Assembly: GCA_963783695.1 (NCBI GenBank)
Contig: CAWAOM010000007.1
Coordinates: 186,001 to 250,000 of the forward strand
Length of the DNA: 64,000 bases
From: BM003 sp963783695
Lineage (GTDB): Bacteria; Pseudomonadota; Gammaproteobacteria; Steroidobacterales; BM003
Reading direction: 5' to 3'
The position numbers and the translations under genes are program-made. Position 1 is the first letter of the stretch; every line of letters starts with the position of its first letter. Positions 8,198 through 16,824 of this stretch are shown here, piece after piece. Below the pieces are notes generated by a model. That model worked only from the letters and a program-made list of their open reading frames with translations. It ran no database searches and was not told where the DNA came from.

Positions 8198-9448
8198 CTA
8201 GCCGCGGAGGAACATACCGGCTACACAACCGGTGCAACAGGTCGCGAGTGTCCCGGATATCAGCGAGCGCGGCGCCAATGCGAGAATGTCGTCGCGCCGC
8301 TCCGGGGCGATGGCATTGAGCCCCCCGACCATGATGCCGAGGCTGCCAAAGTTGGCGAAACCGCACATGGCATAGCCCAGGATGATCGTGCTCCGCGGGC
8401 TTAGCTGGTCAGCACCGATCCGGGCGAGCTCGAGGTAGGCAAGGAACTCGTTGAGCACGGTTTTTATTCCGAACAGCTGGCCCGCCGTCCCCGCTTCCTG
8501 CCATGGAATCCCCATCAGCCAGCAAAGCGGGGCCATGCCCCAGCCAAATATTCTCTGCAGTGTGATCGGGTTGCTACCAACTTCCGGCAGCACCCCGAGC
8601 ACGCTGTTCACCAGCGCAACCAGCGCGACGAAGACCAGCAGCATTGCAGCGACCTGGACCAGAAGGCGCAACCCGCTCTGTGTACCTTGTGCGATCGCAT
8701 CCATCAGCCCGTTCGCCTCGCGCCGGGGGAGCGTGTCCCCGAGGGTTGGCGTGGTTGTCTCGGGCAGCATGATCAGCGCAATGCTGACAGCGGCGGGCAG
8801 GCTGATCAGCGAGGCGACCAGCATGTGTCCGGCGGCGTTCGGCAGCACGTCCGCCAGTGTGCGCGCGTACAGGACCAGTACAGTGCCGGCGACGGTGGCC
8901 ATTCCGGTTGTCATGAGCGCAAACAACTCGCTGCGCGTCATGCGGCCGAGATAGGGCCGGATCAGCAGCGGCGCTTCGACCATACCGAGAAAAACGTTGC
9001 CGGCCGCACCGAGACCGAGCGCGCCGCCGATGCCGAGCGTCCGTTGCAACGCCTGGCCTAACCGCCGCACGATCCACGGCAGAATTCTCCAGTAGTTCAG
9101 GATAGCGGTGAGTACGCTCATGATCAGCAGGACGGGCAGCGACTGGAAGGCAAGGATAAAACTGCTCGAGCCGGGGGTGAGGGCGAACGGGGTATCGCCG
9201 CCGCCAAGATAGCCGAAGACGAATTGCGATCCTGCCATCGTGGCCAGATAAACCGCATCAACCGCGCGGCCGACCGCTACGAATATCGACTGGGTGACGG
9301 GGAGGCCCAACAGCAGCGCCCCGAGGCCGAGCTGTAGTGCAATTCCCGCCAGGGGGACCTTCCACTGCACTTTGTGACGTGCACTGCTAAACGCAAATGC
9401 GATCAGCATGAAAGCGAGCAGGCCGGCAGATCCCCTGACTATTTCCAA
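8198..9448 (-). CDS. Concentrative nucleoside transporter (NupC/CNT family)
   Basis: 416 residues, almost entirely membrane segments. It should import nucleosides by proton or sodium symport across the inner membrane. CNT landmarks are visible: the GYLGGGDTPF loop, AAGNVFLGMVEAPLLIRPYL (the GxxEAP helix), MTTGMATVAGTVL, GTAGQLFGIKTVLNEFLAYLEL and the last core ILGYAMCGFANFGSLGIMVGG. The length is standard. It appears to start with TTG at 9448; the first residues MEIVRGSAGLLAF fit NupC homologues although the ribosome site is weak. It lies 37 bases downstream of the LOG-like gene on the same strand, a pairing that suggests shared nucleotide or nucleoside salvage. Confidence 0.92.
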   Translation of the reverse strand: MEIVRGSAGLLAFMLIAFAFSSARHKVQWKVPLAGIALQLGLGALLLGLPVTQSIFVAVGRAVDAVYLATMAGSQFVFGYLGGGDTPFALTPGSSSFILAFQSLPVLLIMSVLTAILNYWRILPWIVRRLGQALQRTLGIGGALGLGAAGNVFLGMVEAPLLIRPYLGRMTRSELFALMTTGMATVAGTVLVLYARTLADVLPNAAGHMLVASLISLPAAVSIALIMLPETTTPTLGDTLPRREANGLMDAIAQGTQSGLRLLVQVAAMLLVFVALVALVNSVLGVLPEVGSNPITLQRIFGWGMAPLCWLMGIPWQEAGTAGQLFGIKTVLNEFLAYLELARIGADQLSPRSTIILGYAMCGFANFGSLGIMVGGLNAIAPERRDDILALAPRSLISGTLATCCTGCVAGMFLRG

Positions 9449-9485
9449 CTACACACCCACAGCCATTGTTGCGCCACAACTACAA

Positions 9486-10052
9486 TCATGGGTTGGGTTC
9501 TGCGGCAATAAGCAGGTCGATCGCCGACCCGACATCGGCAGTAACGAACAGCGCCTCGTCGGTACCAGCGGCGACAAATCCCTGTTCACCCATCCGCGCC
9601 AGTTGCGCCAGAAGTGGATCGTAGAAACCATTCACATTTACCAGGATGCAGCGTTTCCGGTGGGCACCGAGATAGTGCCATGTCCACACTTCGAACAACT
9701 CATCCATCGTGCCAATGCCGCCCGGCAAAACCACGAAAACGTCGGACAATTCCGCCATCAGTTCCTTGCGCTCACTCATCGTCTGGACGATGCGCAGTTC
9801 GCTGAGTTCGTCGTGAGCGATCTCTCTCGCCAAAAGGGCTTGTGGCATCACGCCGATTACATGGCCACCCGCGCGCAGTGCGGCGTTGGCGGCTGCCGCC
9901 ATCAGGCCAATACTCGAGCCGCCGTACACCAGTGTCCAGCCATGTTCGGCAACTGCTGCGCCGAGTCGCGCGGCTGCCCCGCGGTAACCGGATTGACTGC
10001 CGTCGCGCGAGCCGCAGAACAACCCGATGGAATATCTGCCGCTTCTGTTCAT
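9486..10052 (-). CDS. LOG/TIGR00730 family protein (nucleoside 5'-monophosphate phosphoribohydrolase-like)
   Basis: 188 residues with a Rossmann-like fold. LOG-family enzymes hydrolyse nucleoside monophosphates to base and ribose 5-phosphate. Diagnostic motifs are the N-terminal IGLFCGS, the LVYGGSSIGLM segment, and PGGIGTMDELFEVWTW, which contains the PGGxGTxxE active-site signature. The ATG at 10052 is preferred over more upstream codons because GGGAG lies directly ahead and the protein then starts just before the first beta strand. With the nucleoside transporter immediately downstream it probably belongs to nucleotide salvage. Confidence 0.88.
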   Translation of the reverse strand: MNRSGRYSIGLFCGSRDGSQSGYRGAAARLGAAVAEHGWTLVYGGSSIGLMAAAANAALRAGGHVIGVMPQALLAREIAHDELSELRIVQTMSERKELMAELSDVFVVLPGGIGTMDELFEVWTWHYLGAHRKRCILVNVNGFYDPLLAQLARMGEQGFVAAGTDEALFVTADVGSAIDLLIAAEPNP

Positions 10053-10772
10053 GGATCTCCCGATCAACTTGTTCGAGGCCTGGTCACCGTACCCGCCATG
10101 TTGATTACTCTTCCATTCTAGTGCCATTCGCGGGGCGGGTTGGCTAACCTGTCTGAACGGACGCCTCAGCCCAATCGGGCGAGCGACGGAATCGGGCGCA
10201 TGCCGCGACGGTGCGGGTGACGGTCCTGCGACGCGCAGCCTGAGTCATCAGCGCCAGCGCCGTACATTGATGCAGTGTGGCGAACGGGATTCGTGCTCGC
10301 TGGGCAATTTGTGCGCAACAGGGCCGCGTTGCCGGCGTCCGCGTTTGTGCCAGTCGCGAAGAGTTATCGCGGTTTTTGCCGATCTTGCCGCGATGCCAGG
10401 TTTGCGACGTTGGTATCGCGAGCTGCAAATCACCGCGAGGAATTGCCATCAATGTGGCGCCCAGGCCACCCGCGCTGGGTGCGGCCGCGCCGCGCCCGAT
10501 CTGCGTGGTTCGCAATGCGAACGCTTTTCCCCAGCTCTGGCGCAGCCGCTTTGTGCGATGATGCGCGTTGCCGAAATACAGTCACCGTACATTGCGGAGT
10601 ATCTGCTCGGCCACTGCCACCTCCCGCCGTGCATGGAGATTGAACACGCTATGCGGTCCCGCGACCAGTTGACCAAATCACCCGATACCGATTCGCGCCG
10701 CGATACGATCCGATTAGATTGTCCGGCGTCGTGTCATGGTCGGCGCCGCGAACGCGGTCGCGGGGCGAGCGC
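10053..10772. other. 720-base stretch without a supported gene
   Basis: Frames on both strands reach 120-170 codons but have skewed composition and no domain. One minus-strand frame at about 10560-10660 reads like protein (GPHSVFNLHARREVAVAEQIL) before an in-frame TGA, then continues open to 10144. This may be a decayed gene; I cannot assign it. The stretch also holds the divergent promoters for the LOG-like gene and the esterase gene. Confidence 0.4.
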
Positions 10773-11843
10773 ATGAGCCCACCCGGAACAGAGCTGCGGC
10801 TGCCGTGGCGGTTGCGTCTGGTCAACTGGTTCCGGCGCCGGGTGCGGCGCTGGTTTCAGTGGCGAGCGCCCGCCAATCCGCCAATCGCGCCCGATTCGCT
10901 GACCTGGCAGCAATCGAGGATAGTAAAAATTACCGCGGGGGTGATTCCGGCACATCGTTTGCCGCCTTTCGTGCTGCGGCGCGCCTACCGCTTTTCCACT
11001 ATGCCGTTTCATGTCGATGCCAGGCCGGTGCGAACCTGCCGCAATCTTCGCCTGGACTCGGGTTTGCGGCTTCGTATCTATACCCCCGCGTCTGCGGCAA
11101 TGAGCGGTGCGCCGGCGCTGATGTTCTACCATGGTGGCGGATGCGTCATCGGTGACCTCGAGACTCACGATACATTATGTCGATATCTGGCCAATACCTC
11201 TGACCAGCATGTCGTCGCGGTCGACTACCGGCTTGCGCCGCGCCACAGGTTTCCGGCGCAGGCGCTGGATGCCATCGAGGCGTTTAACTGGGTGGCGAGC
11301 GAGGCCGCCAGCCTCGGTATCGACGTCAACCGGCTGGGTGTTGGCGGTGACAGCGCCGGGGGTTATCTCGCGACCCTGCTCTGCCAACAGGCGCTGAATC
11401 CGACCCTGGGCGGGTTGCCGGCGCGGGTGCCGGCGTACCAGTGGCTGATTTATCCGGCTGTCGATTTTCGCGAAGAGAGTGTGTCCGGGAGGTTTGCCGG
11501 CGGCGTTGTGCTGACGGAAGAGCTAATGCGATATTTTGGCGCGCACGTGATTCCGGCGGATCTCGACGTCACGCGTGCTGACGTTTCGCCGCTGCTTGCC
11601 GAGAGCCTGGTCGGGATGCCGCGCGGCATGGTACTCACGGTCGGCCACGACCCGTTGTGTTTGCAAGGTCACCGTTATGTCGAGCGTCTGAGCCGAGCCG
11701 GTGTGGCCACGACGCATCTGCATTTTCCGCGGCTCATGCATGAGTTTGTATCGATGGGTGGAGTTTGCCCGCAAAGCCGCGCAGCACTCGCGACCGCTTC
11801 GGAGACGCTGCGTGATTTGGCGTGGGTCGATACGTATACTTAG
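10773..11843 (+). CDS. Alpha/beta hydrolase, HSL-type esterase/lipase
   Basis: 356 residues. It is predicted to hydrolyse short-chain esters. The hormone-sensitive-lipase motifs are present: HGGG in MFYHGGGCVIGD (oxyanion hole, about residue 116), nucleophile Ser in GGDSAGGYLATL (about 195), the acid in VGHDPLC, and the catalytic His in RLMHEFVSM. A basic helix-rich N-terminal cap (LRLVNWFRRRVRRWFQW) precedes the core and may bind membrane. The ATG at 10773 follows a modest GGGGCGAG. The stop codon overlaps the first of two TTAGACA repeats that lie before the MerR-type gene. Confidence 0.88.
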   Translation: MSPPGTELRLPWRLRLVNWFRRRVRRWFQWRAPANPPIAPDSLTWQQSRIVKITAGVIPAHRLPPFVLRRAYRFSTMPFHVDARPVRTCRNLRLDSGLRLRIYTPASAAMSGAPALMFYHGGGCVIGDLETHDTLCRYLANTSDQHVVAVDYRLAPRHRFPAQALDAIEAFNWVASEAASLGIDVNRLGVGGDSAGGYLATLLCQQALNPTLGGLPARVPAYQWLIYPAVDFREESVSGRFAGGVVLTEELMRYFGAHVIPADLDVTRADVSPLLAESLVGMPRGMVLTVGHDPLCLQGHRYVERLSRAGVATTHLHFPRLMHEFVSMGGVCPQSRAALATASETLRDLAWVDTYT

Positions 11844-11857
11844 ACATCGATTAGACA
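11840..11857. repeat. Two direct TTAGACA copies upstream of the MerR-type gene
   Basis: TTAGACA occurs at 11840-11846 and again at 11851-11857, one helical turn apart, 50-70 bases before the merR-type start codon. The same heptamer core recurs as an inverted pair before the sigma gene at 12911-12934. It is a candidate autoregulatory operator. Confidence 0.5.
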
Positions 11858-11908
11858 ATCTGCTCCCGGCCATGCAGCTGAGCCGGGAATCTTCAGGGGG
11901 GCGAGCGG

Positions 11909-12910
11909 TTGGCAGATAAGAACCCGGGTGATCACAGCCGTTACCGGATCGGTACGGTGGCAAAACTGACGGGGCTTTCGACCCACACGATACGTATTTG
12001 GGAGAGGCGCTATGCCGCGGTCGTGGCGCAACGCGACGAGCGGGGCCGACGCCATTACGGCAGCGATGACGTCGAGCGTCTGACTTTGCTGAAAGCGGTG
12101 ACCGAGCGTGGCCGGCCGATTCGTCTGATCGCCAATCTCGATGCGGCCGAGCTTCTCAACCAGCTGGAACTGCTCGACGGTCATGCCCGGGTACGGCAGA
12201 ACCTGGCCGCGGAAATGCCGTTGCGGCCACAACGAGTCGCCGTGCTTGGCGAATTCCTCCCGCAGCGCCTCGCGGCGGAGGCCGACCCGGATCTGCAACT
12301 GGTAGTCGCGGACGCGGACCAGAACCGGTTTCGGGCGGATGTAAAAGGGCTCAAGCCGGATGCAGTTGTTATTGAGCTGGCCACCCTGGATAGCGCCACG
12401 CCGGCGCTGGTCGACGATCTCAGGAAGTGCGCCGGCGCTGCGGCCGTGCTTGTGGTCTATTCGTATGGCAGGCGGGAGGACATCCTGCTGGCGCAAGACA
12501 AGGCCACGTTGCTGCGTTCTCCTGTCAGCGCGGAAGATATCAAACGCACGTTGGGATTGTTCAGGCGCCGCGGGCCGGAAGCAGCAGAGACAGCCCCGTC
12601 TCCCGCCGCGGCCGATCATGCGGTGTTTGCCGAGGTACCACAGCGCCGGTTTTCCCGCAGGCAGCTGGCGAGGCTTGCGGGTATTTCACCAGAAATCCAA
12701 TGTGAGTGCCCGCGTCACCTGGCCGAGCTGGTGCGAAGTCTCAGCGATTTCGAGACCTACAGTCAGCAATGCGAGGACCGCAACGATAAAGATGCCGCGT
12801 TGCACGCCTGGCTGCACGGAATCACCGCGCAGGCGCGGGCGTTGGTCGAGACCGGCCTGGCGCGGGTTATCGAGATGGAAGGTCTGGACAAGATCCTGGG
12901 CGACAAATAA
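11909..12910 (+). CDS. MerR-family regulator (MlrA/LitR-type HTH) with degenerate B12/receiver-like domain
   Basis: 333 residues. The MerR helix-turn-helix lies at about 10-80: YRIGTVAKLTGLSTHTIRIW, then ERRY, RGRRHYGSDDV and an LLKAVTERGRPI helix. This variant is the one found in MlrA and the LitR/CarH photoreceptors. A Rossmann-like domain follows (about 105-215; RVAVLGEFLP, LQLVVADAD, DAVVIEL, VLVVYSYG) but lacks the cobalamin-ligand His. A helical C-terminal region has two Cys (CECPRHL). It starts with TTG after an AGGGGGGCG. The adjacent inverted repeat and sigma-factor promoter suggest it controls that gene. The effector is unknown. Confidence 0.82.
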   Translation: MADKNPGDHSRYRIGTVAKLTGLSTHTIRIWERRYAAVVAQRDERGRRHYGSDDVERLTLLKAVTERGRPIRLIANLDAAELLNQLELLDGHARVRQNLAAEMPLRPQRVAVLGEFLPQRLAAEADPDLQLVVADADQNRFRADVKGLKPDAVVIELATLDSATPALVDDLRKCAGAAAVLVVYSYGRREDILLAQDKATLLRSPVSAEDIKRTLGLFRRRGPEAAETAPSPAAADHAVFAEVPQRRFSRRQLARLAGISPEIQCECPRHLAELVRSLSDFETYSQQCEDRNDKDAALHAWLHGITAQARALVETGLARVIEMEGLDKILGDK

Positions 12911-12934
12911 TTGTCTACTTAAAAAGATAGACAA
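12911..12934. promoter_or_regulatory. Inverted repeat operator candidate before the sigma-factor promoter
   Basis: Perfect 7-base arms TTGTCTA (12911-12917) and TAGACAA (12928-12934) are separated by 10 bases and end five bases before the -35 hexamer. The stem is AT-rich and has no following T-run, so a terminator is unlikely. Size and symmetry resemble operators of MlrA/LitR-type MerR proteins. The regulator gene ends immediately upstream. Confidence 0.6.
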
Positions 12935-12938
12935 GGTA

Positions 12939-12966
12939 TTGACAAAGTAACTCGTTTTGCTATTCT
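12939..12966 (+). promoter_or_regulatory. Sigma-70-type promoter for the sigma-factor gene
   Basis: TTGACA at 12939-12944 and TATTCT at 12961-12966 are separated by 16 bases. Transcription would begin near 12973, leaving a leader of about 175 bases before the chosen start at 13149. Confidence 0.6.
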
Positions 12967-13148
12967 TGCTCCCGCAAGGAGCCAAGAGCGCACGGACGCG
13001 CACTTCCCCCCGACCCCCCTGCGCAGACCGAGCCACTCGCGCAACCGCGTGTTGGCAGACGCCCCTTCAGCGGTCCGTTCGAGAGGGCCGCAGCGGGCCG
13101 CTGGTCAGGGAGATGTCAGGGACAGACACCCGGCGAGGACTTTCTCAA

Positions 13149-14528
13149 ATGAGTGAAATCGGTACCCCAGATGCCCCGGCGCGAAAACTCAAGGCCCGGC
13201 GTGGTAAACCCTCACGGGACCGGTCCGCTGAGGGCGATGGCACGCTCGGTGTCTATTTCGCCGAGATGGCCCAGTTTGCATTGCTCGATCGCGCTGAAGA
13301 GACCGAGATCGCAAAAAGAATCGAATCTGCACGCAATCGAATGCAGCGCTGGCTTGCCGTTTGGGACGAATCGGCGACGATCGTTGTGGACGAGTATGCC
13401 GCTGTCGACGACAGCGATCTGACCCTTTCCGATGTGGTGTCTAGCGTGGCGGGGCGCGTCAGCGGTGCCGATCTGTCTCAGGAACCGAGCAAGATCGCCC
13501 AGGTTGAAGCGGCCATGGGACAACTGAGCGGTGCGATTGCGGAAACGCCCGGTCTGCCCGCCGATGCGGGTCGGCCGGCGCGACTGCTCATGGCTCTTGT
13601 TTTGGCGCCAAGAATGCTGTTTTTGCTTGCAGACCGGCTGCATGAGCGCAGCGGCGCCGCGAGCGGAGTCGCCCCCGACTCACCGGCACTGCGGTTGTCG
13701 GGCGGGCGCGAAGGCGGACCGGCACAACGGCGCCTGCGGCGTATCGACAAAGCGGTTCGGCTTGCGCGGCGTGATCTCAGTGCGGCGATGAATGCCATGG
13801 TTGAGGCAAACCTCCGGCTGGTCGTTGCCATAGCAAAACGCCATATGCGCAAGGGCATGACCCTGACCGACCTGATCCAGGAAGGCAACCTTGGCCTGAT
13901 GAAGGCGGTTGAGCGCTTCGACTACCGGCTGGGCTACAAATTCTCGACCTACGCGACCTGGTGGATTCGTCAGGCGGTGACCCGTGGCCTTGCCAACAAA
14001 GGCAAAGTCGTGCGGGTGCCGGTGCATGTTCAGGAGCAGCGCGCCCGGCTCAATCGCTTTTATGTGGAAATGCTGCGGGAGGACGGCCGTCCGCCAACGC
14101 TGGCCGACGTCGCAGACCGGGCCGGTGTCGCCGTCGAGCGGGTGCGCGAGGTGATGCAACACCAGGACGCCGTTTCGGTCGATGCGCCGTGGGATGTGAA
14201 CGAAGACCTGACGTTGCTCGATACGCTCGATGACGAAACCGCACCGCCGCCGGACGAGGCAGCCGACCGCGACACGGTCATGCGGATTGTCAGAGATGTT
14301 CTGGCGGACCTGCCGGACCGCGAAGAGGCGCTGCTAAAAATGCGTTTTGGTATCGATTCCGCCGACGAATACACGCTCGAGCGGATCGGCAGCCAGCTCG
14401 GTCTGAGCCGGGAACGGGTCCGTCAACTACAGACAATTGCGGTAAAATCGCTGCGAAAATCGGATAACCTCGCCGATCTTGCGCGTATCTTCGAGAAAGT
14501 GCGTAGCCCTGAGGTTGCCGGAGAGTAG
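13149..14528 (+). CDS. Sigma-70 family RNA polymerase sigma factor, group 2-like
   Basis: 459 residues. Region 1.2 (about 25-60; GVYFAEMAQFALLDRAEETEIAKRI), a long non-conserved insert (about 75-205), region 2 (MVEANLRLVVAIAKRHMRKG...YKFSTYATWWIRQAVTR), region 3 (ARLNRFYVEML...) and region 4 (YTLERIGSQLGLSRERVRQLQ) are all present. Region 1.1 of RpoD is absent, so it is an alternative factor that should read RpoD/RpoS-like promoters. An upstream ATG at 13113 has its ribosome site too close; 13149 has an AGGA about 10 bases ahead. The MerR-type gene upstream probably controls it. The receiver-kinase gene follows after 134 bases. Confidence 0.88.
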   Translation: MSEIGTPDAPARKLKARRGKPSRDRSAEGDGTLGVYFAEMAQFALLDRAEETEIAKRIESARNRMQRWLAVWDESATIVVDEYAAVDDSDLTLSDVVSSVAGRVSGADLSQEPSKIAQVEAAMGQLSGAIAETPGLPADAGRPARLLMALVLAPRMLFLLADRLHERSGAASGVAPDSPALRLSGGREGGPAQRRLRRIDKAVRLARRDLSAAMNAMVEANLRLVVAIAKRHMRKGMTLTDLIQEGNLGLMKAVERFDYRLGYKFSTYATWWIRQAVTRGLANKGKVVRVPVHVQEQRARLNRFYVEMLREDGRPPTLADVADRAGVAVERVREVMQHQDAVSVDAPWDVNEDLTLLDTLDDETAPPPDEAADRDTVMRIVRDVLADLPDREEALLKMRFGIDSADEYTLERIGSQLGLSRERVRQLQTIAVKSLRKSDNLADLARIFEKVRSPEVAGE

Positions 14529-14662
14529 CATCTGGCGGTCAGACTGCGGTAGCCGCGGGCAACTCGCTTGTGACGTGGTTCACTGATTCGCCCCCCTGTT
14601 AAATTCCATAATCTGCTCAAAGGCTTGCGTGACCCCGGAGGGTCGCCGCAGAGGGTGGATGT

Positions 14663-15889
14663 GTGAGTACCAAGGTCCTGGCAATCGAAGAGGACGAGAG
14701 GCTGCGGCAATGGCTGGGCCATCATGTGAGTGCGTTGTGGCCACGCTCTGAAATCGAATTTCAGAATTGGGACCAGATCGAATCGCGCCTGTCCGAGATG
14801 GCCATGGGTCGCTACCACGTTGTCTTGCTCGGACTCGATGCGGGGCAGCCCGCGGCGCTCAATGTCGTGCCGGCGTTTCTGCGCAAGCGCGCATGCCCCC
14901 CGGTCCTGATTCTGGCCGATAGCGGTAACGAGCGGGTCGCGGTCAAAGCCATGAAAATGGGTGTCAGTGACTATCTTCCGAAGCGCCTTCTCAGCGGAGA
15001 CATGCTGGTTGATGCGCTGCGCGACGCAGTTGCCGAGCGCGAGCGCAGTATCGACGAGAAACGCTGGCAGGGCAGGCCGATGCCGCAGATTCCCGGTTAT
15101 GTGATCATCCGGCCCATTAACCGCACCCGGTACTCATCGGTTTACCTGGCTCTCTCGGAGTCACGGGAAGAGCAGGTTGCGCTAAAGGTGCTCGATCGCC
15201 GGGGCCACGATGTCGATGATGAAGCGCTGGAGCGCTTCCGCGGCGAGTACGAGATCGGGTGCAGCGTCGATAGTCCGCAGGTGGCCGAGGTCTACGAATT
15301 CGGCGTGCAGGACGATCTCGCGTTTATTGCGCTCGAATATTTCGCCGGTGGCGACCTCAAAAACCGGATGGAGCAGCCAATGCTGCCGCGCCATTGCGTG
15401 CGCCTGTTGCGCCAGATTGCACAAGCGCTGGAGGCGATACATGAGCTCGGAATCATCCATGGTGATCTCAAGCCCGGCAACATTATGATGCGTGCGGACG
15501 GTTCGATTGCATTGATCGATTTCGGTCTTGCCCGCCAGTCGGGCGAGACGACAGCCAACGATCAGAAGGTAGAGGGCACTCCTTTGTATCTGAGCCCGGA
15601 ACGGGCCGACGGAATGGAGGCCGATGAGGGCGGGGACCTTTACGCGCTCGGCGCCATCTTCTACCAGATGTTGACCGGTGAACCGCCATTCAACGGTGCG
15701 AGTGCGGTAGAGGTGATCAGCGCGCACCGCAGCCAGCCGATACCACGTCTGGAACATCCGCTCGATCGTTACCATTTCGTTTTGGACGGACTGCTGGAAA
15801 AAACCCCGGAGCATCGTGTCGGCAGTGCTGCGGAACTGCTGCTCGCCCTCGATGAATTCGATGCCTATGTGGTGGCCGAAGCGGGTTGA
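14663..15889 (+). CDS. Response-regulator receiver fused to Ser/Thr protein kinase
   Basis: 408 residues. Residues 1-125 form a receiver: acidic patch E9-E10-D11, phosphoacceptor D59 in GLDAGQP, a Ser at the Thr switch and Lys in YLPKR. Residues about 145-400 form a Hanks-type kinase with VALKVL (ATP-anchoring Lys), the catalytic loop HGDLKPGN, IDFGLAR, and the P+1 region GTPLYLSPE. The glycine-rich loop is degenerate (NRTRYSSVY). No transmembrane segment is visible, so this is a cytoplasmic phosphorelay-to-kinase switch. It starts with GTG at 14663. It follows the sigma gene, which or whose anti-factors could be targets; that is inference. Confidence 0.85.
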   Translation: MSTKVLAIEEDERLRQWLGHHVSALWPRSEIEFQNWDQIESRLSEMAMGRYHVVLLGLDAGQPAALNVVPAFLRKRACPPVLILADSGNERVAVKAMKMGVSDYLPKRLLSGDMLVDALRDAVAERERSIDEKRWQGRPMPQIPGYVIIRPINRTRYSSVYLALSESREEQVALKVLDRRGHDVDDEALERFRGEYEIGCSVDSPQVAEVYEFGVQDDLAFIALEYFAGGDLKNRMEQPMLPRHCVRLLRQIAQALEAIHELGIIHGDLKPGNIMMRADGSIALIDFGLARQSGETTANDQKVEGTPLYLSPERADGMEADEGGDLYALGAIFYQMLTGEPPFNGASAVEVISAHRSQPIPRLEHPLDRYHFVLDGLLEKTPEHRVGSAAELLLALDEFDAYVVAEAG

Positions 15890-16767
15890 GCTCTGCGCCG
15901 GGCGCCACTGATGATAATTACATTACCAGCCAGAACGAGTACGACGCCTGCCGCTGCGGTAAGTGTCCAGACATAGCCCTCGAGCCAGGTTGATACCGCC
16001 AGTGCAACGAGGGGGATGACGACCGCTGTGTAGGCGGCCGGCGCCGGTCCGATCCGCCTGATCAGTTGGAGGTAAGCGACAAATGCCGCCGCGCTGCCAA
16101 ACACCGCCAGGTACAGCAGCGAGAAAAGATAGTCGGGAGACGCGTCGAAATCGAAGCGGGCTCCCTGCAGCAACGCCATCATTGCCAGGCATGCCGTTCC
16201 GTAGCCCATACCCCAAACCGTGATACTGACAATGGGCAGCCCCGAACTGGTGTTGCGAATTGCCGCCATGTTGCCCAGCGAGGCGGCATAGGTGCCGGCC
16301 AGCACGATCAGCGTGCCGCGAAGAACCGTATCGCTGGTACCCAGCTGAGCCAATTCCGGCAGGAATATCAGGCCGATGCCGGCCAGTCCCAATACGGCTG
16401 CCAGCGTGGTTCCGGCGCGCAACCGCACACCGAAAAACCAGTGTTCGTTGAACATGTTCATAAATGTCAGCGTCGTGAATAGCACGGCGACGAGACCGGA
16501 GCTGATGTACTGAGTGCCGTAATAGATCAGCGCATAGTTGACGCCGAACATCGTCAGCCCCTGCAACCACGCGAACAAATGATCGCGCCGTGACAGCCTG
16601 AGATTGGTGCCGCGGATTTTTGCAAAGACCAGCAGGCACAGCGTTGCAAGGCCAAAGCGATAGACCAGCGACACTTCCGGTGTCACGACACCGAGTTGCA
16701 GCGTTATCGCGTACCAGGTGGTTCCCCAGATCAGCACGCAGGCAAGATAGAGCAGGATTGTGGTCAT
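15865..16767 (-). CDS. EamA/DMT-superfamily transporter
   Basis: 300 residues with about ten membrane segments in two EamA repeats, typical of drug/metabolite exporters such as RhtA/YdcZ-type amino-acid or metabolite efflux proteins. The first segment carries the family start ILLYLACVLIWGTTWYAI and the second repeat begins at about 145 with GTLIVLAGTYAASLG. The ATG at 16767 sits immediately before the first helix; a GTG at 16809 would add 14 polar residues. The 3' end overlaps the convergent kinase gene by 25 bases. The substrate cannot be inferred. Confidence 0.86.
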   Translation of the reverse strand: MTTILLYLACVLIWGTTWYAITLQLGVVTPEVSLVYRFGLATLCLLVFAKIRGTNLRLSRRDHLFAWLQGLTMFGVNYALIYYGTQYISSGLVAVLFTTLTFMNMFNEHWFFGVRLRAGTTLAAVLGLAGIGLIFLPELAQLGTSDTVLRGTLIVLAGTYAASLGNMAAIRNTSSGLPIVSITVWGMGYGTACLAMMALLQGARFDFDASPDYLFSLLYLAVFGSAAAFVAYLQLIRRIGPAPAAYTAVVIPLVALAVSTWLEGYVWTLTAAAGVVLVLAGNVIIISGARRRAQPASATT

Positions 16768-16824
16768 CACGGATCGTGCCTGGGTGGTGCGGTTCAGCGG
16801 TGACTCCACAGGGTCGCCCGGGAA

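Noticed and set aside
14622..14645. Short GACCC/GGGTC inverted repeat before the receiver-kinase gene
   Set aside because: The stem is only five bases with no T-run; too weak to call a terminator or operator.
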